Part shown: positions 1 through 5,235 of the stretch, one piece after another | Layout of the letters: each line of letters starts with the position of its first letter | How positions within the stretch are numbered: the first letter of the stretch is position 1 | Source of the DNA: Thermoplasmata archaeon | GTDB taxonomy: Archaea > Thermoplasmatota > Thermoplasmata > UBA10834 | Assembly (NCBI GenBank): GCA_013329135.1 | Contig: DUKU01000098.1 | Span: 1 to 6,435, forward strand | DNA length: 6,435 nucleotides | Direction: 5' to 3' | Position numbers and translations under genes: made by a program | The notes under the pieces: model-generated | The model's input: only the letters and a program-made list of their open reading frames with translations | What the model was told of the DNA's origin: nothing | Databases searched by the model: none

Positions 1-1
1 C

Positions 2-766
2 ATCGAGGAGGGCATAGCCGTCAAGAGCTTCTTCGACCCTGCATGGGTGGACCTGGGGGCCCTGGGAGAGTACGGAAGGCTCTTCGAGGTCAACTGGGTG
101 TGGTCCGTATGGCTGACGATCTTCCATTCGATGATCAGCATCTCGCTGCCCATCCTGATGCTCGGGCTGTGGTATCCCCGGCTGAGGAACGAGTCTATCC
201 TCACCAAGGGGCAGTTCAGGCTGGTGGGTTACTTGTTCGTGATAGACATCGCCTTTTGCGCGTTCCTCTTCATATCCATCCAGGACTACGTCCCGCCGCT
301 GATACAGTATTCGCTCAGTTTCGTCATCGTCTATCTCCTGATCCAGCTCGCTAGGCGCGTTCCCAAGGACATTGTCAGCGCGAGGCACCACATGCCCTCG
401 TGGGGTCCGATGAAGTTCCTCGCCCTCGGGTTCCTGACGCTCACAGGCAGCTTCATCTTCGCATCGAGCGCCCCGGAACCATTGCCGTTCCCCCTCGCCA
501 TACTCGTGCTTATGGTGATGAGCGCCGGGTCCTTGCTTCTCCTGCAGCACAAGCTTGGCGCGACCGGCAACTCGGTGCACAAGGCGTACTTCGCTGTCGG
601 TGTCATCCTGCTGTTCATCCTCCTGGGGCCGATCCATGAGGTGTTCAACGGCATGCTTGGTATGTCGGTCGTGAGCATCGGGTTCGCTGTGTTCTCGCTG
701 ATGCTCATAGGGAGGGCGAGGTCTTACGAGTCGGCCGCGAAAGGCCAGGTGCTGTCGCAAGCATAG
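2..766 (+). CDS. Multi-spanning membrane protein, 5'-truncated by window edge; possible CPBP/PrsW-like intramembrane protease
   Basis: The reading frame is open from the first bases, so the true start lies outside the window. A GTG at 47 is only an internal candidate, because the frame upstream of it already reads as plausible protein (IEEGIAVKSFFDPAW). The visible 254 residues hold about seven hydrophobic segments, near residues 34-57, 73-93, 97-116, 137-153, 159-181, 192-212 and 215-235. I do not recognise the family firmly. Three polar features in membrane context recall CPBP/PrsW-type intramembrane proteases: a Glu-Glu pair at residues 2-3 with Lys at 8, His42 in a helix (IFH), and His212-x3-Asn216 (HEVFN) in a late helix. 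The Lys spacing and the roughly 170 residues between the histidines do not match the usual CPBP layout, so this is a hypothesis. The TAG stop lies 5 nt before the 3' end of the opposing tRNA. Certainty is high that this is a gene and low on function. Confidence 0.85.
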   Translation: MEEGIAVKSFFDPAWVDLGALGEYGRLFEVNWVWSVWLTIFHSMISISLPILMLGLWYPRLRNESILTKGQFRLVGYLFVIDIAFCAFLFISIQDYVPPLIQYSLSFVIVYLLIQLARRVPKDIVSARHHMPSWGPMKFLALGFLTLTGSFIFASSAPEPLPFPLAILVLMVMSAGSLLLLQHKLGATGNSVHKAYFAVGVILLFILLGPIHEVFNGMLGMSVVSIGFAVFSLMLIGRARSYESAAKGQVLSQA

Positions 767-771
767 AATGA

Positions 772-847
772 TGGCGCCGTCGAGCGGGTTCGAACCGCTG
801 ACCTTCCGCTTAACAGGCGGACGCTCTACCGACTGAGCTACGACGGC
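772..847 (-). tRNA. tRNA-Asn (anticodon GTT), CCA encoded
   Basis: The reverse strand folds into a full cloverleaf. The acceptor is GCCGTCG pairing with CGACGGC, followed by discriminator G and an encoded CCA at 774-772. The D arm is GCTC/GAGC. The anticodon stem is TCCGC/GCGGA with loop CTGTTAA, placing anticodon GTT at 814-812. The variable loop is short, and the T arm is AGCGG/CCGCT with loop TTCGAAC. There is no intron. The gene is convergent with the membrane-protein gene that ends at 766. Confidence 0.97.
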
Positions 848-882
848 ATGGCGGGTGTCGCACGCGCAGTTAACCTGACCGG

Positions 883-890
883 TTTAATAA
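883..890 (-). promoter_or_regulatory. TATA box of the tRNA-Asn gene
   Basis: Minus-strand TTATTAAA is centred about 40 nt upstream of the mature tRNA 5' end. With archaeal TATA-to-start spacing of about 25-27 nt, transcription would begin near 860. That leaves a leader of about 14 nt for RNase P to remove. It is the most AT-rich stretch between the tRNA and the next gene. Confidence 0.6.
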
Positions 891-923
891 GCCTTTTGCC
901 CTGCGCGGCCTTGTGCCAGAACG

Positions 924-928
924 AAAAA
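924..928 (-). terminator. Possible T-tract terminator of the winged-helix gene
   Basis: On the minus strand a T5 run within TCGTTTTTCG lies 21 nt past the TAA stop of the winged-helix gene and before the tRNA promoter. Archaeal RNA polymerase can terminate at short U-tracts without a hairpin. This run is short, so the call is tentative. Confidence 0.35.
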
Positions 929-949
929 CGATGGGTCGGGGGCCGGTCC

Positions 950-1267
950 TTACTCGATCGACTCCCGCAGCTCATTGACCGTGGAGCTCATGGTCTCCAG
1001 TATCTCCTTAAGATGGTCCAAGAAGTCCTGGATCTTGTCCGTCGTGACTGCGCCGTCCGGGGACGGCTCTATCAGCCCTTCCTGCTCCAGTATCCTCAAG
1101 GAGTACCGGACCTTGTGCTGAGGGTAGTCGAGCATCTCAGCCAGGCGTATGATGCCTATCGGCTCGTTGTCCATGATGGCCTTCAGCATGGCCACGTGCC
1201 TCTGGAGGAGGTCTATCTCGGCTTCGATCTTGCTCGTCAGGACCGACTTGCCCGTCCTTCCCTTCAT
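950..1267 (-). CDS. Small archaeal winged-helix transcriptional regulator
   Basis: This 105-residue soluble protein probably binds DNA as a regulator; its target is unknown. Residues 13-32 form a helix. A winged helix-turn-helix follows at about 34-76, with the recognition region around YPQHKVRYSLRILEQEGLI and a wing at PSPDGAVTT. A charged C-terminal helix (about 78-103) could mediate dimerisation. The PIGIIRLAE...YPxHKVRYSLRxLEQEGLI pattern is, from memory, a conserved archaeal family usually annotated as a predicted transcriptional regulator. The ATG at 1267 is preceded by AGGAAAG with a 7-nt spacer to the start, a weak Shine-Dalgarno match. The gene is divergent from the ABC-transporter operon (143 nt between starts) and lies upstream of tRNA-Asn on the same strand. 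A TATA box and an inverted repeat occur in its promoter, so autoregulation or control of the transporter is a reasonable inference. Confidence 0.9.
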   Translation of the reverse strand: MKGRTGKSVLTSKIEAEIDLLQRHVAMLKAIMDNEPIGIIRLAEMLDYPQHKVRYSLRILEQEGLIEPSPDGAVTTDKIQDFLDHLKEILETMSSTVNELRESIE

Positions 1268-1315
1268 CTCAACACTTTCCTGGGCAATCAGACAGAGATT
1301 GTCGTGCTACATGAT

Positions 1316-1329
1316 AGCATTTGTATGCT
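1316..1329. promoter_or_regulatory. Inverted repeat, candidate operator in the divergent promoter region
   Basis: AGCAT-TTGT-ATGCT is a perfect 5-bp inverted repeat with a 4-nt spacer. Its last base is the first base of the TTTAAA box of the minus-strand winged-helix gene. Reading on the minus strand it lies immediately downstream of that box, between TATA and the expected transcription start. A repressor bound there would block initiation. The arms are short, so chance is not excluded. Confidence 0.4.
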
Positions 1330-1334
1330 TTAAA
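1329..1334 (-). promoter_or_regulatory. TATA box (TTTAAA) of the winged-helix regulator gene
   Basis: TTTAAA is centred about 64 nt upstream of the ATG at 1267 on the minus strand. Transcription is expected near 1305, giving a leader of about 37 nt that includes the weak Shine-Dalgarno match. The hexamer is palindromic, so strand is assigned by context. It is about 80 nt from the ABC gene start, too far to be that gene's own leaderless promoter. Confidence 0.5.
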
Positions 1335-1376
1335 CCAGATAGTAAGAACAACCGTGCTTGTAGCTGACGGGGCACC

Positions 1377-1386
1377 TTTGAAATAA
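1377..1386 (+). promoter_or_regulatory. TATA-like box of the ABC transporter operon
   Basis: TTTGAAATAA is centred about 29 nt before the ATG at 1411. Transcription should therefore start at, or a few bases before, the start codon. No Shine-Dalgarno sequence is visible, which fits a leaderless or near-leaderless mRNA. The match to a canonical archaeal TATA box is imperfect. Confidence 0.45.
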
Positions 1387-1410
1387 CCACTATGGGATAA
1401 CTGCGGCACG

Positions 1411-2142
1411 ATGGCAGCGATAGAAGCGACCGATGTCGTCATGGATTTCGGCGGGATGAAAGCCCTCGACCATGTCAGCATCAAGGTCGAGAGAGGGGAC
1501 TTCTTCGGGTTCTTCGGCCCGAACGGGGCGGGCAAGACCACGCTCATAAGGATCATGACCGGCCAGCTCGAGCCGACCTCCGGCTCGGTGCGCGTGCTCG
1601 ATGTCGACGTGGTCAAGGAGCCGCTCAGGGTCAAGGAGCTCGTGGGGATAGTGCCAGAGGTCGAGAGCCCGCCGACATATCTCACGGCATACGAATACAT
1701 GTATTTCGTCGGCAAGGTACGCGGTATCGACAGCCTCGACGACAGGATAGACAAGTGGCTCACGTTCTTCGACCTGGAAAGCAAGAAGGGCACGATCTGC
1801 AAGGACATGTCGAAGGGCATGCGCCAGAAACTCATGCTCGCCTCGGCGTTCATCCACGAGCCCAAGCTTCTGTTCCTGGACGAGCCATTCATCAACCTCG
1901 ACCCGATCTACCAGAAGCTCCTGAGGGAGTACCTTGAGGAGTACGTCGCGAAGGGCGGCACCGTGTTCATGGCCTCCCACATACTCGAGATCTCCGAGAG
2001 ATTGTGCAACAGACTCGCGATAGTCAACTTGGGCAAGGTCGCCCTCCAAGGCCGCAAGGAGGACCTGGTCCAGGGGGGCGAGGACCTTGAGCGCGTGTTC
2101 ATGCGGGCTATCGGAGGCGGTCTGCTACGAAGACCCTCCTGA
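1411..2142 (+). CDS. ABC transporter ATP-binding protein (ABC-2 exporter type)
   Basis: This 243-residue cytoplasmic ATPase should power the permease encoded 5 nt downstream. Visible motifs are: Walker A GPNGAGKTT at 36-44; a Q-loop region GIVPEVESP around 79-87, with Glu83 where many ABC ATPases have Gln; signature segment MSKGMRQKL at 133-141 (LSxGM-like rather than LSGGQ); Walker B LLFLDEP at 153-159 with catalytic Glu158; D-loop INLDP at 161-165; and H-loop His190 (ASHIL). This set is typical of the CcmA/NatA-like subfamily that pairs with ABC-2 permeases, where Glu at the Q-loop and a degenerate signature are common. The 243-residue length is near complete for this class, with only a short tail. 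The ATG start is placed about 29 nt after a TATA-like box. Exporter class is well supported; the substrate cannot be read from the sequence. Confidence 0.96.
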   Translation: MAAIEATDVVMDFGGMKALDHVSIKVERGDFFGFFGPNGAGKTTLIRIMTGQLEPTSGSVRVLDVDVVKEPLRVKELVGIVPEVESPPTYLTAYEYMYFVGKVRGIDSLDDRIDKWLTFFDLESKKGTICKDMSKGMRQKLMLASAFIHEPKLLFLDEPFINLDPIYQKLLREYLEEYVAKGGTVFMASHILEISERLCNRLAIVNLGKVALQGRKEDLVQGGEDLERVFMRAIGGGLLRRPS

Positions 2143-2147
2143 CGCTG

Positions 2148-3593
2148 ATGATGAAGGAGGAGTTCAGGAGCCACGCGTCCTACTCCGGGCAGGAACGGTT
2201 CCTCACGTTTCCGGTCTTCGTGTTCTTCATCGCGACCGTCGTCGCCCTCACCCTGGAGCGCACGCTCGAGACGGTGTCCCTGAAGCAGATGACCGAGTTC
2301 GCCCATCTCTCGGCATTCATATACGGCCTCAGTGTGGGCACGTTCGGCCTGATGGGCCGACAGTACCTCGAGAGGCGTTACGGGAGGAACAACTACCTCG
2401 TCGCGATGCCGTACATCCTCCCGATATCATTCAAGACAACGTTCCTGGGGATATACATCAGGGATGCGCTCTTCTACGTCGTTCTGTTGCTAGTCCCTGC
2501 GACCGGTGGCCTGCTGCTCGCGGCCCCGATCGTGGGCTATTCCTACGGGAGCATCGGGATCTTCTTCTCATCCATACTCATGACTTTCATGCTGGGCCTC
2601 TCGATGAGCTTCCTTGCATCGGTCATGTACATACGGGATCTGCGTTGGTTCGGCGCGTTCACAGCTGGCGTGGTTGCGCTCTTCGTGCTGCACGGCGCGT
2701 TCGACCTCATCCCCCTCGATGCGATCATGCCGTCCTTGGGCATGCAGATGAACCTGCGCCCGTTCCCCGTCGATGGTCCTGCCGCGGCCATCTATGCAGC
2801 GGTCTCACTGGCCGCGATCGCGTCCATGACCGCGATCGCATATGCTCTCGTCGAGGTGAGGATCAGCATATCCTCCCAGTCGTATGCGAACAAGCTTCCC
2901 ACGTACTATGCGAAGATGCACTGGCTCACAGGCGTCAAGAGGGCTCTCGTGGCCAAGGAGTTCGTGGACCTCAGGAGGAGCGGCACGATAGCCAAGATGT
3001 CCTTCTCGTTCGTCCTCCCTCTCCTCTTCCTGTCATTCACGGCCTGGTTCGTCAACTACGGCCTCGCGATACCAGTGGGCTTCAACACAGTGTTCTACGC
3101 CGCCATGGTGGGGTTCGTCGGCGTGATGATGTACAGCTGGCTGAACAACATCGATCTGGCGGAGTACTACTCCCTCATCCCCGTCACCGTCCCTCAGCTC
3201 ATCAAGGTCAGGATCGCGGTGTTCCTCGCCCTCACCCTCGGCATATCGGCCTTCTTCGTCGTTGGGATCGCGCTCGTGAACGGCGAGGTGCAGCATCTGT
3301 GGCTCGCGCTCATCGTGATGTTCGTCACATCGCTCTACATGGTGCTCGTTCTCGCATACCTGACAGGCCTGAGAACGAACACGTTCCTGTTCGACACGAA
3401 CATACTGGCGAAGTTCAGCATCATGTCCTTCCTGCCGGATGTGTGCCTCGCGATACTCTCTTTCAGCCTGTCGACGAGCTGGGCAATCGCGCTCCTGGGA
3501 CTCGCCCTGGTGTTGTCCTCGATGTCCGTCGCGTCGCTCATCCTGTACAGGGGCATCGAGTCCAAGTGGGGTAAGACCTCCTTCGACGCCTGA
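2148..3593 (+). CDS. ABC-2-type permease, 12 TM, apparent fusion of two half-permeases
   Basis: This 481-residue integral membrane protein is the expected partner of the ATPase whose stop is 5 nt upstream. I count about 12 hydrophobic segments: roughly 19-36, 52-70, 107-127, 134-161, 167-183, 212-236, 286-306, 309-331, 352-374, 384-404, 420-437 and 442-465. The protein appears built from two six-helix halves. Each begins with a cytoplasmic KE(E)F helix (residues 3-6 and 270-272), and each has a Y-x4-P-x3-P loop between its second and third helices (Y83...P88...P92; Y340...P345...P349). ABC-2 permeases commonly have six TM per subunit and dimerise, so a 12-TM chain could supply the whole channel. 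Start ATG ATG at 2148 is chosen by spacing and the KEEF N terminus; no clear Shine-Dalgarno is seen, consistent with translational coupling. A long R/H/P-rich alternative frame (2087-3574) overlaps it and is a GC-driven shadow. Substrate unknown. Confidence 0.93.
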   Translation: MMKEEFRSHASYSGQERFLTFPVFVFFIATVVALTLERTLETVSLKQMTEFAHLSAFIYGLSVGTFGLMGRQYLERRYGRNNYLVAMPYILPISFKTTFLGIYIRDALFYVVLLLVPATGGLLLAAPIVGYSYGSIGIFFSSILMTFMLGLSMSFLASVMYIRDLRWFGAFTAGVVALFVLHGAFDLIPLDAIMPSLGMQMNLRPFPVDGPAAAIYAAVSLAAIASMTAIAYALVEVRISISSQSYANKLPTYYAKMHWLTGVKRALVAKEFVDLRRSGTIAKMSFSFVLPLLFLSFTAWFVNYGLAIPVGFNTVFYAAMVGFVGVMMYSWLNNIDLAEYYSLIPVTVPQLIKVRIAVFLALTLGISAFFVVGIALVNGEVQHLWLALIVMFVTSLYMVLVLAYLTGLRTNTFLFDTNILAKFSIMSFLPDVCLAILSFSLSTSWAIALLGLALVLSSMSVASLILYRGIESKWGKTSFDA

Positions 3594-3612
3594 GCAAAGA
3601 TTATCTCAACCC

Positions 3613-3630
3613 CTGACCGTTCGAGGTCAG
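3613..3630. repeat. Inverted repeat / hairpin between permease and kinase-like genes
   Basis: CTGACC-GTTCGA-GGTCAG forms a perfect 6-bp stem with a 6-nt loop. It lies 19 nt after the permease stop and just before the Shine-Dalgarno (GAGG, 3637-3640) of the next gene. It could be an intercistronic RNA hairpin or a protein-binding palindrome. There is no U-tract after it, so it is not an obvious terminator. Confidence 0.4.
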
Positions 3631-3647
3631 CGGTGCGAGGCGAAACA

Positions 3648-4214
3648 ATGGACCGGGCTGTGTTGTTCAGGAGGTGCTTGCACTGTCTCATGGCGCTATC
3701 CCCCGCCTACTACCTGCTGCCGACGGAGCTCCCGGCGCTAGGCCTCGACAGGTGGGTCCTTCTCATCGGCTTCATCTTCAGCGTCTCGCTCGTCGAGAGC
3801 GTCCGCCTGCTAAAAGGATGGACCTTCTTCGGGCTGAGACCCCATGAGCGGAACCAGATCGCCTCCTTCGTGTGGGCAGCTGCAGGGGTCACGGCCGCCC
3901 TGTGGCTGTTCAGGGAGGACGTCGCCACTGCGGCGATAATCGGCTGGGCCATCGTGGACCCGCTGGCCGGAGAGCTCAGGAGGGTGAGGCCGCGGTCGGC
4001 TGTCACAATAATCGTCCCTGTCATGGTCTACGTAGCCGTTGCCGTTCCAGTACTGTATCTGTGGGGCATGATGTCGCTGCTGTCAGTCGCCCTGGTGAGC
4101 GTCATTGGCGCCACGACAGCCGTAATCGCCGAGCGAGAGAAGATACGCTACATCGACGACGACTTCCTCATGATAGTGCTGCCGTGTCTGATGATGGAGA
4201 TATTCTCCTTCTGA
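3648..4214 (+). CDS. Polyprenol/diacylglycerol-kinase-like membrane protein (SEC59/DGK1/VTE5-like)
   Basis: This 188-residue protein is hydrophobic almost throughout, with perhaps five to seven TM segments. Three motifs match the CTP-dependent lipid kinase group of dolichol, phytol and diacylglycerol kinases. They are an N-terminal RRCLH at 8-12 (RKxxH-like), a central VDPLAGELRR at 103-112 (in the place of the GDxxA motif), and a C-terminal ERxxxxxxIDDD at 162-172 (in the place of E...DDN). Members of this family phosphorylate a polyprenol or lipid alcohol in the membrane. The central motif lacks the usual Gly before Asp and the last has Asp instead of Asn, so activity is uncertain. ATG 3648 is preferred because GAGG lies 7 nt upstream. 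An in-frame GTG at 3633 would add five residues, and a weak AT-rich stretch near 3598-3605 could support it. The gene lies 54 nt after the permease in the same direction, so operon membership is likely. Confidence 0.8.
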   Translation: MDRAVLFRRCLHCLMALSPAYYLLPTELPALGLDRWVLLIGFIFSVSLVESVRLLKGWTFFGLRPHERNQIASFVWAAAGVTAALWLFREDVATAAIIGWAIVDPLAGELRRVRPRSAVTIIVPVMVYVAVAVPVLYLWGMMSLLSVALVSVIGATTAVIAEREKIRYIDDDFLMIVLPCLMMEIFSF

Positions 4215-4231
4215 CACGGAGCGCCGGGGTC

Positions 4232-4525
4232 TCAGAGTACTTCGAGCTTCCCGTACTTGCCCGCGCTGACCTGCAGCTTGTTCTTGAAAGATGAGACCCA
4301 GCCGTTCGTGATCTTGATCTTCGAGCTCACCTGGACTTTCTCTATGTCGTCGTTCCAGAGGGTGAGGTTGACCGTTTCCCCGCTCTCGTCCTCGCCTGTC
4401 GCGTCGCAGACACGTCCGCCCACGCCGCTCCAGTTGGACTTCCATTCCCTGGGCTCGCCCTTCTCGACGATGGTGACTGTGAGCTCGTCGACCTTCGACT
4501 TGTCCTTTAGGTCCTTCGCCATCAT
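4232..4525 (-). CDS. Single OB-fold RPA-like nucleic-acid-binding protein
   Basis: The 97-residue protein reads as one OB fold. The first strand is near 12-22 (VDELTVTIVEK). A loop with a WSGVGG segment leads to GRVCDATGEDESGETVNLTLWND at 37-59, the characteristic second and third strands. KIKITNGWVSSFKNKLQVSAGKYGKLEVL follows at 69-97. The Trp57 and Trp76/Phe80 positions are typical aromatic contacts for single-stranded nucleic acid in this family. It matches the short archaeal RPA/SSB-related proteins, without a zinc finger or second OB domain, so it may bind ssDNA or RNA. Starts are ambiguous: ATG ATG at 4525/4522, or GTG at 4534 (100 residues). ATG 4525 was chosen because the fold and remembered homologues begin near MAKDLKDKS. 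The gene is convergent with the kinase-like gene (17 nt between stops) and divergent from the regulator at 4714. Confidence 0.88.
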   Translation of the reverse strand: MMAKDLKDKSKVDELTVTIVEKGEPREWKSNWSGVGGRVCDATGEDESGETVNLTLWNDDIEKVQVSSKIKITNGWVSSFKNKLQVSAGKYGKLEVL

Positions 4526-4563
4526 TTTGAGCACGCTCTAGGTCCGTCCGAAGCGGGTCATCA

Positions 4564-4571
4564 TACTTAAA
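4564..4571 (-). promoter_or_regulatory. TATA box of the OB-fold gene
   Basis: Minus-strand TTTAAGTA is centred about 43 nt upstream of the ATG at 4525 and 34 nt upstream of the alternative GTG at 4534. Transcription would start near 4541, so the leader is short with either start. No Shine-Dalgarno is evident. Confidence 0.5.
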
Positions 4572-4639
4572 CCTCACCCCTCTCAAGGGCCGTTTCTCCC
4601 GCGCGACAGATGTGTGCCTTGCCACTGTTTTGCGGCCAT

Positions 4640-4654
4640 GCCAGATATCCTGGC
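4640..4654. promoter_or_regulatory. Inverted repeat upstream of the ArsR-like gene, candidate operator
   Basis: GCCAG-ATATC-CTGGC has perfect 5-bp arms around a 5-nt centre. It lies in the 188-nt divergent region between the OB-fold and ArsR-like genes, with its right end 27 nt before the TATA box of the latter. A position upstream of TATA suits an activator or a site shared by both promoters. The short arms make this tentative. I see no coding frame in the rest of this intergenic stretch. Confidence 0.4.
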
Positions 4655-4681
4655 GAACCTACGTTTCGACTCCAATTAGCC

Positions 4682-4689
4682 TTTTATAT
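4682..4689 (+). promoter_or_regulatory. TATA box of the ArsR-like/trm56/HD operon
   Basis: TTTTATAT is the strongest TATA box in the window. It is centred about 28 nt before the ATG at 4714, so transcription should start at or within a few bases of the start codon. No Shine-Dalgarno precedes the ATG, as expected for a leaderless mRNA. Confidence 0.75.
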
Positions 4690-4713
4690 CCCAGATTCAG
4701 ATAGGGGCCGTCC

Positions 4714-5217
4714 ATGACTAGGATCAAGGTCATCACCGAACCGGCTGAACTCGTTCCCATGTTCCGGGCGGTGGACACCAAGGTCAAGAGGGAGGTACTG
4801 AAACTAGTCACCCTCGAATGGCACACGGTGAAGGACATTGAGAAGCAGTTCGGGCCGGCCGGCAAGGACGCCCTTCTGTTCTTCGAGAAGATGAAGCTCG
4901 TCGAGACGAGGTGGCAGACCTCCGAGACGCAGCAGCCTGAGAAGGCCTACCACACGTATTACACATCGTTCCACATAAACGCCTCATGGCCCGTGTACGA
5001 GATCAGCGACGTCCTCGCGGCTGCGGTCATGGAGGAGAAGGAGTTCACCAAGATCGAGAAGCAGATATTCGACCTTGTGGGGGCTCAGGGCAAGTTCGCC
5101 GGTGATGTGGCCGAGATTCTGGGCGTGACGTTCACGATGCTCAAGAGCCTGGTGAAGAGAAGCACCAAGCTCGACTACAGAGGTCACAGGATAGAGCGCG
5201 TGAAGGAGTCGCATTAG
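4714..5217 (+). CDS. ArsR-like transcriptional regulator with two winged-helix regions
   Basis: This 167-residue predicted DNA-binding protein is the first gene of a three-gene cluster. An N-terminal winged helix spans about 15-66, where VDTKVKREVLKLV is followed by TVKDIEKQFG and a recognition helix at GKDALLFFEKMKLV. The middle contains a distinctive Tyr/His-rich strand, AYHTYYTSFHIN (78-89). A second helix-turn-helix occupies about 115-155 (IFDLVGAQGKFAGDVAEILG and then TMLKSLVKRS). There are no cysteines, so it cannot be a cysteine-based metal or redox sensor of the classical ArsR type. The His80/His87 pair might bind a ligand, which is speculation. From memory, close relatives are widespread in Thermoplasmatota and annotated as ArsR family. 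A TATA box 28 nt upstream and a nearby palindrome suggest a regulated leaderless transcript, possibly autoregulated. Its position before trm56 does not by itself reveal its targets. Confidence 0.92.
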   Translation: MTRIKVITEPAELVPMFRAVDTKVKREVLKLVTLEWHTVKDIEKQFGPAGKDALLFFEKMKLVETRWQTSETQQPEKAYHTYYTSFHINASWPVYEISDVLAAAVMEEKEFTKIEKQIFDLVGAQGKFAGDVAEILGVTFTMLKSLVKRSTKLDYRGHRIERVKESH

Positions 5218-5235
5218 CGTCTCCGAGGAGCGGAC

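Noticed and set aside
848..1333. 161-codon + strand open frame over the winged-helix gene
   Set aside because: The minus-strand frame encodes a recognisable winged-helix family with promoter and ribosome site. The + frame starts one base from the tRNA and has no domain.
1621..1680. Glu83 in the Q-loop and missing LSGGQ as signs of a dead ATPase
   Set aside because: Both are common in ABC-2-type exporter ATPases; Walker A, Walker B with its Glu, D-loop and H-loop His are intact.
1390..2049. 219-codon minus-strand open frame opposite the ABC ATPase
   Set aside because: It mirrors a gene with all the ABC motifs intact, and its own translation has no recognisable domain, only a charged GC-driven composition.
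2087..3574. 495-codon + strand open frame overlapping the whole permease gene in another frame
   Set aside because: The product is rich in Arg, His, Pro and Gly with no hydrophobic pattern or domain. The overlapping frame encodes a coherent 12-TM permease directly after its ATPase. Long alternative frames are expected at this GC content.
4083..4625. 180-codon minus-strand open frame across the OB-fold gene and the kinase-like gene's 3' end
   Set aside because: It is in a different frame from the clear OB-fold protein, is Arg/Gly/His-rich, and would start upstream of the TATA box at 4564-4571.
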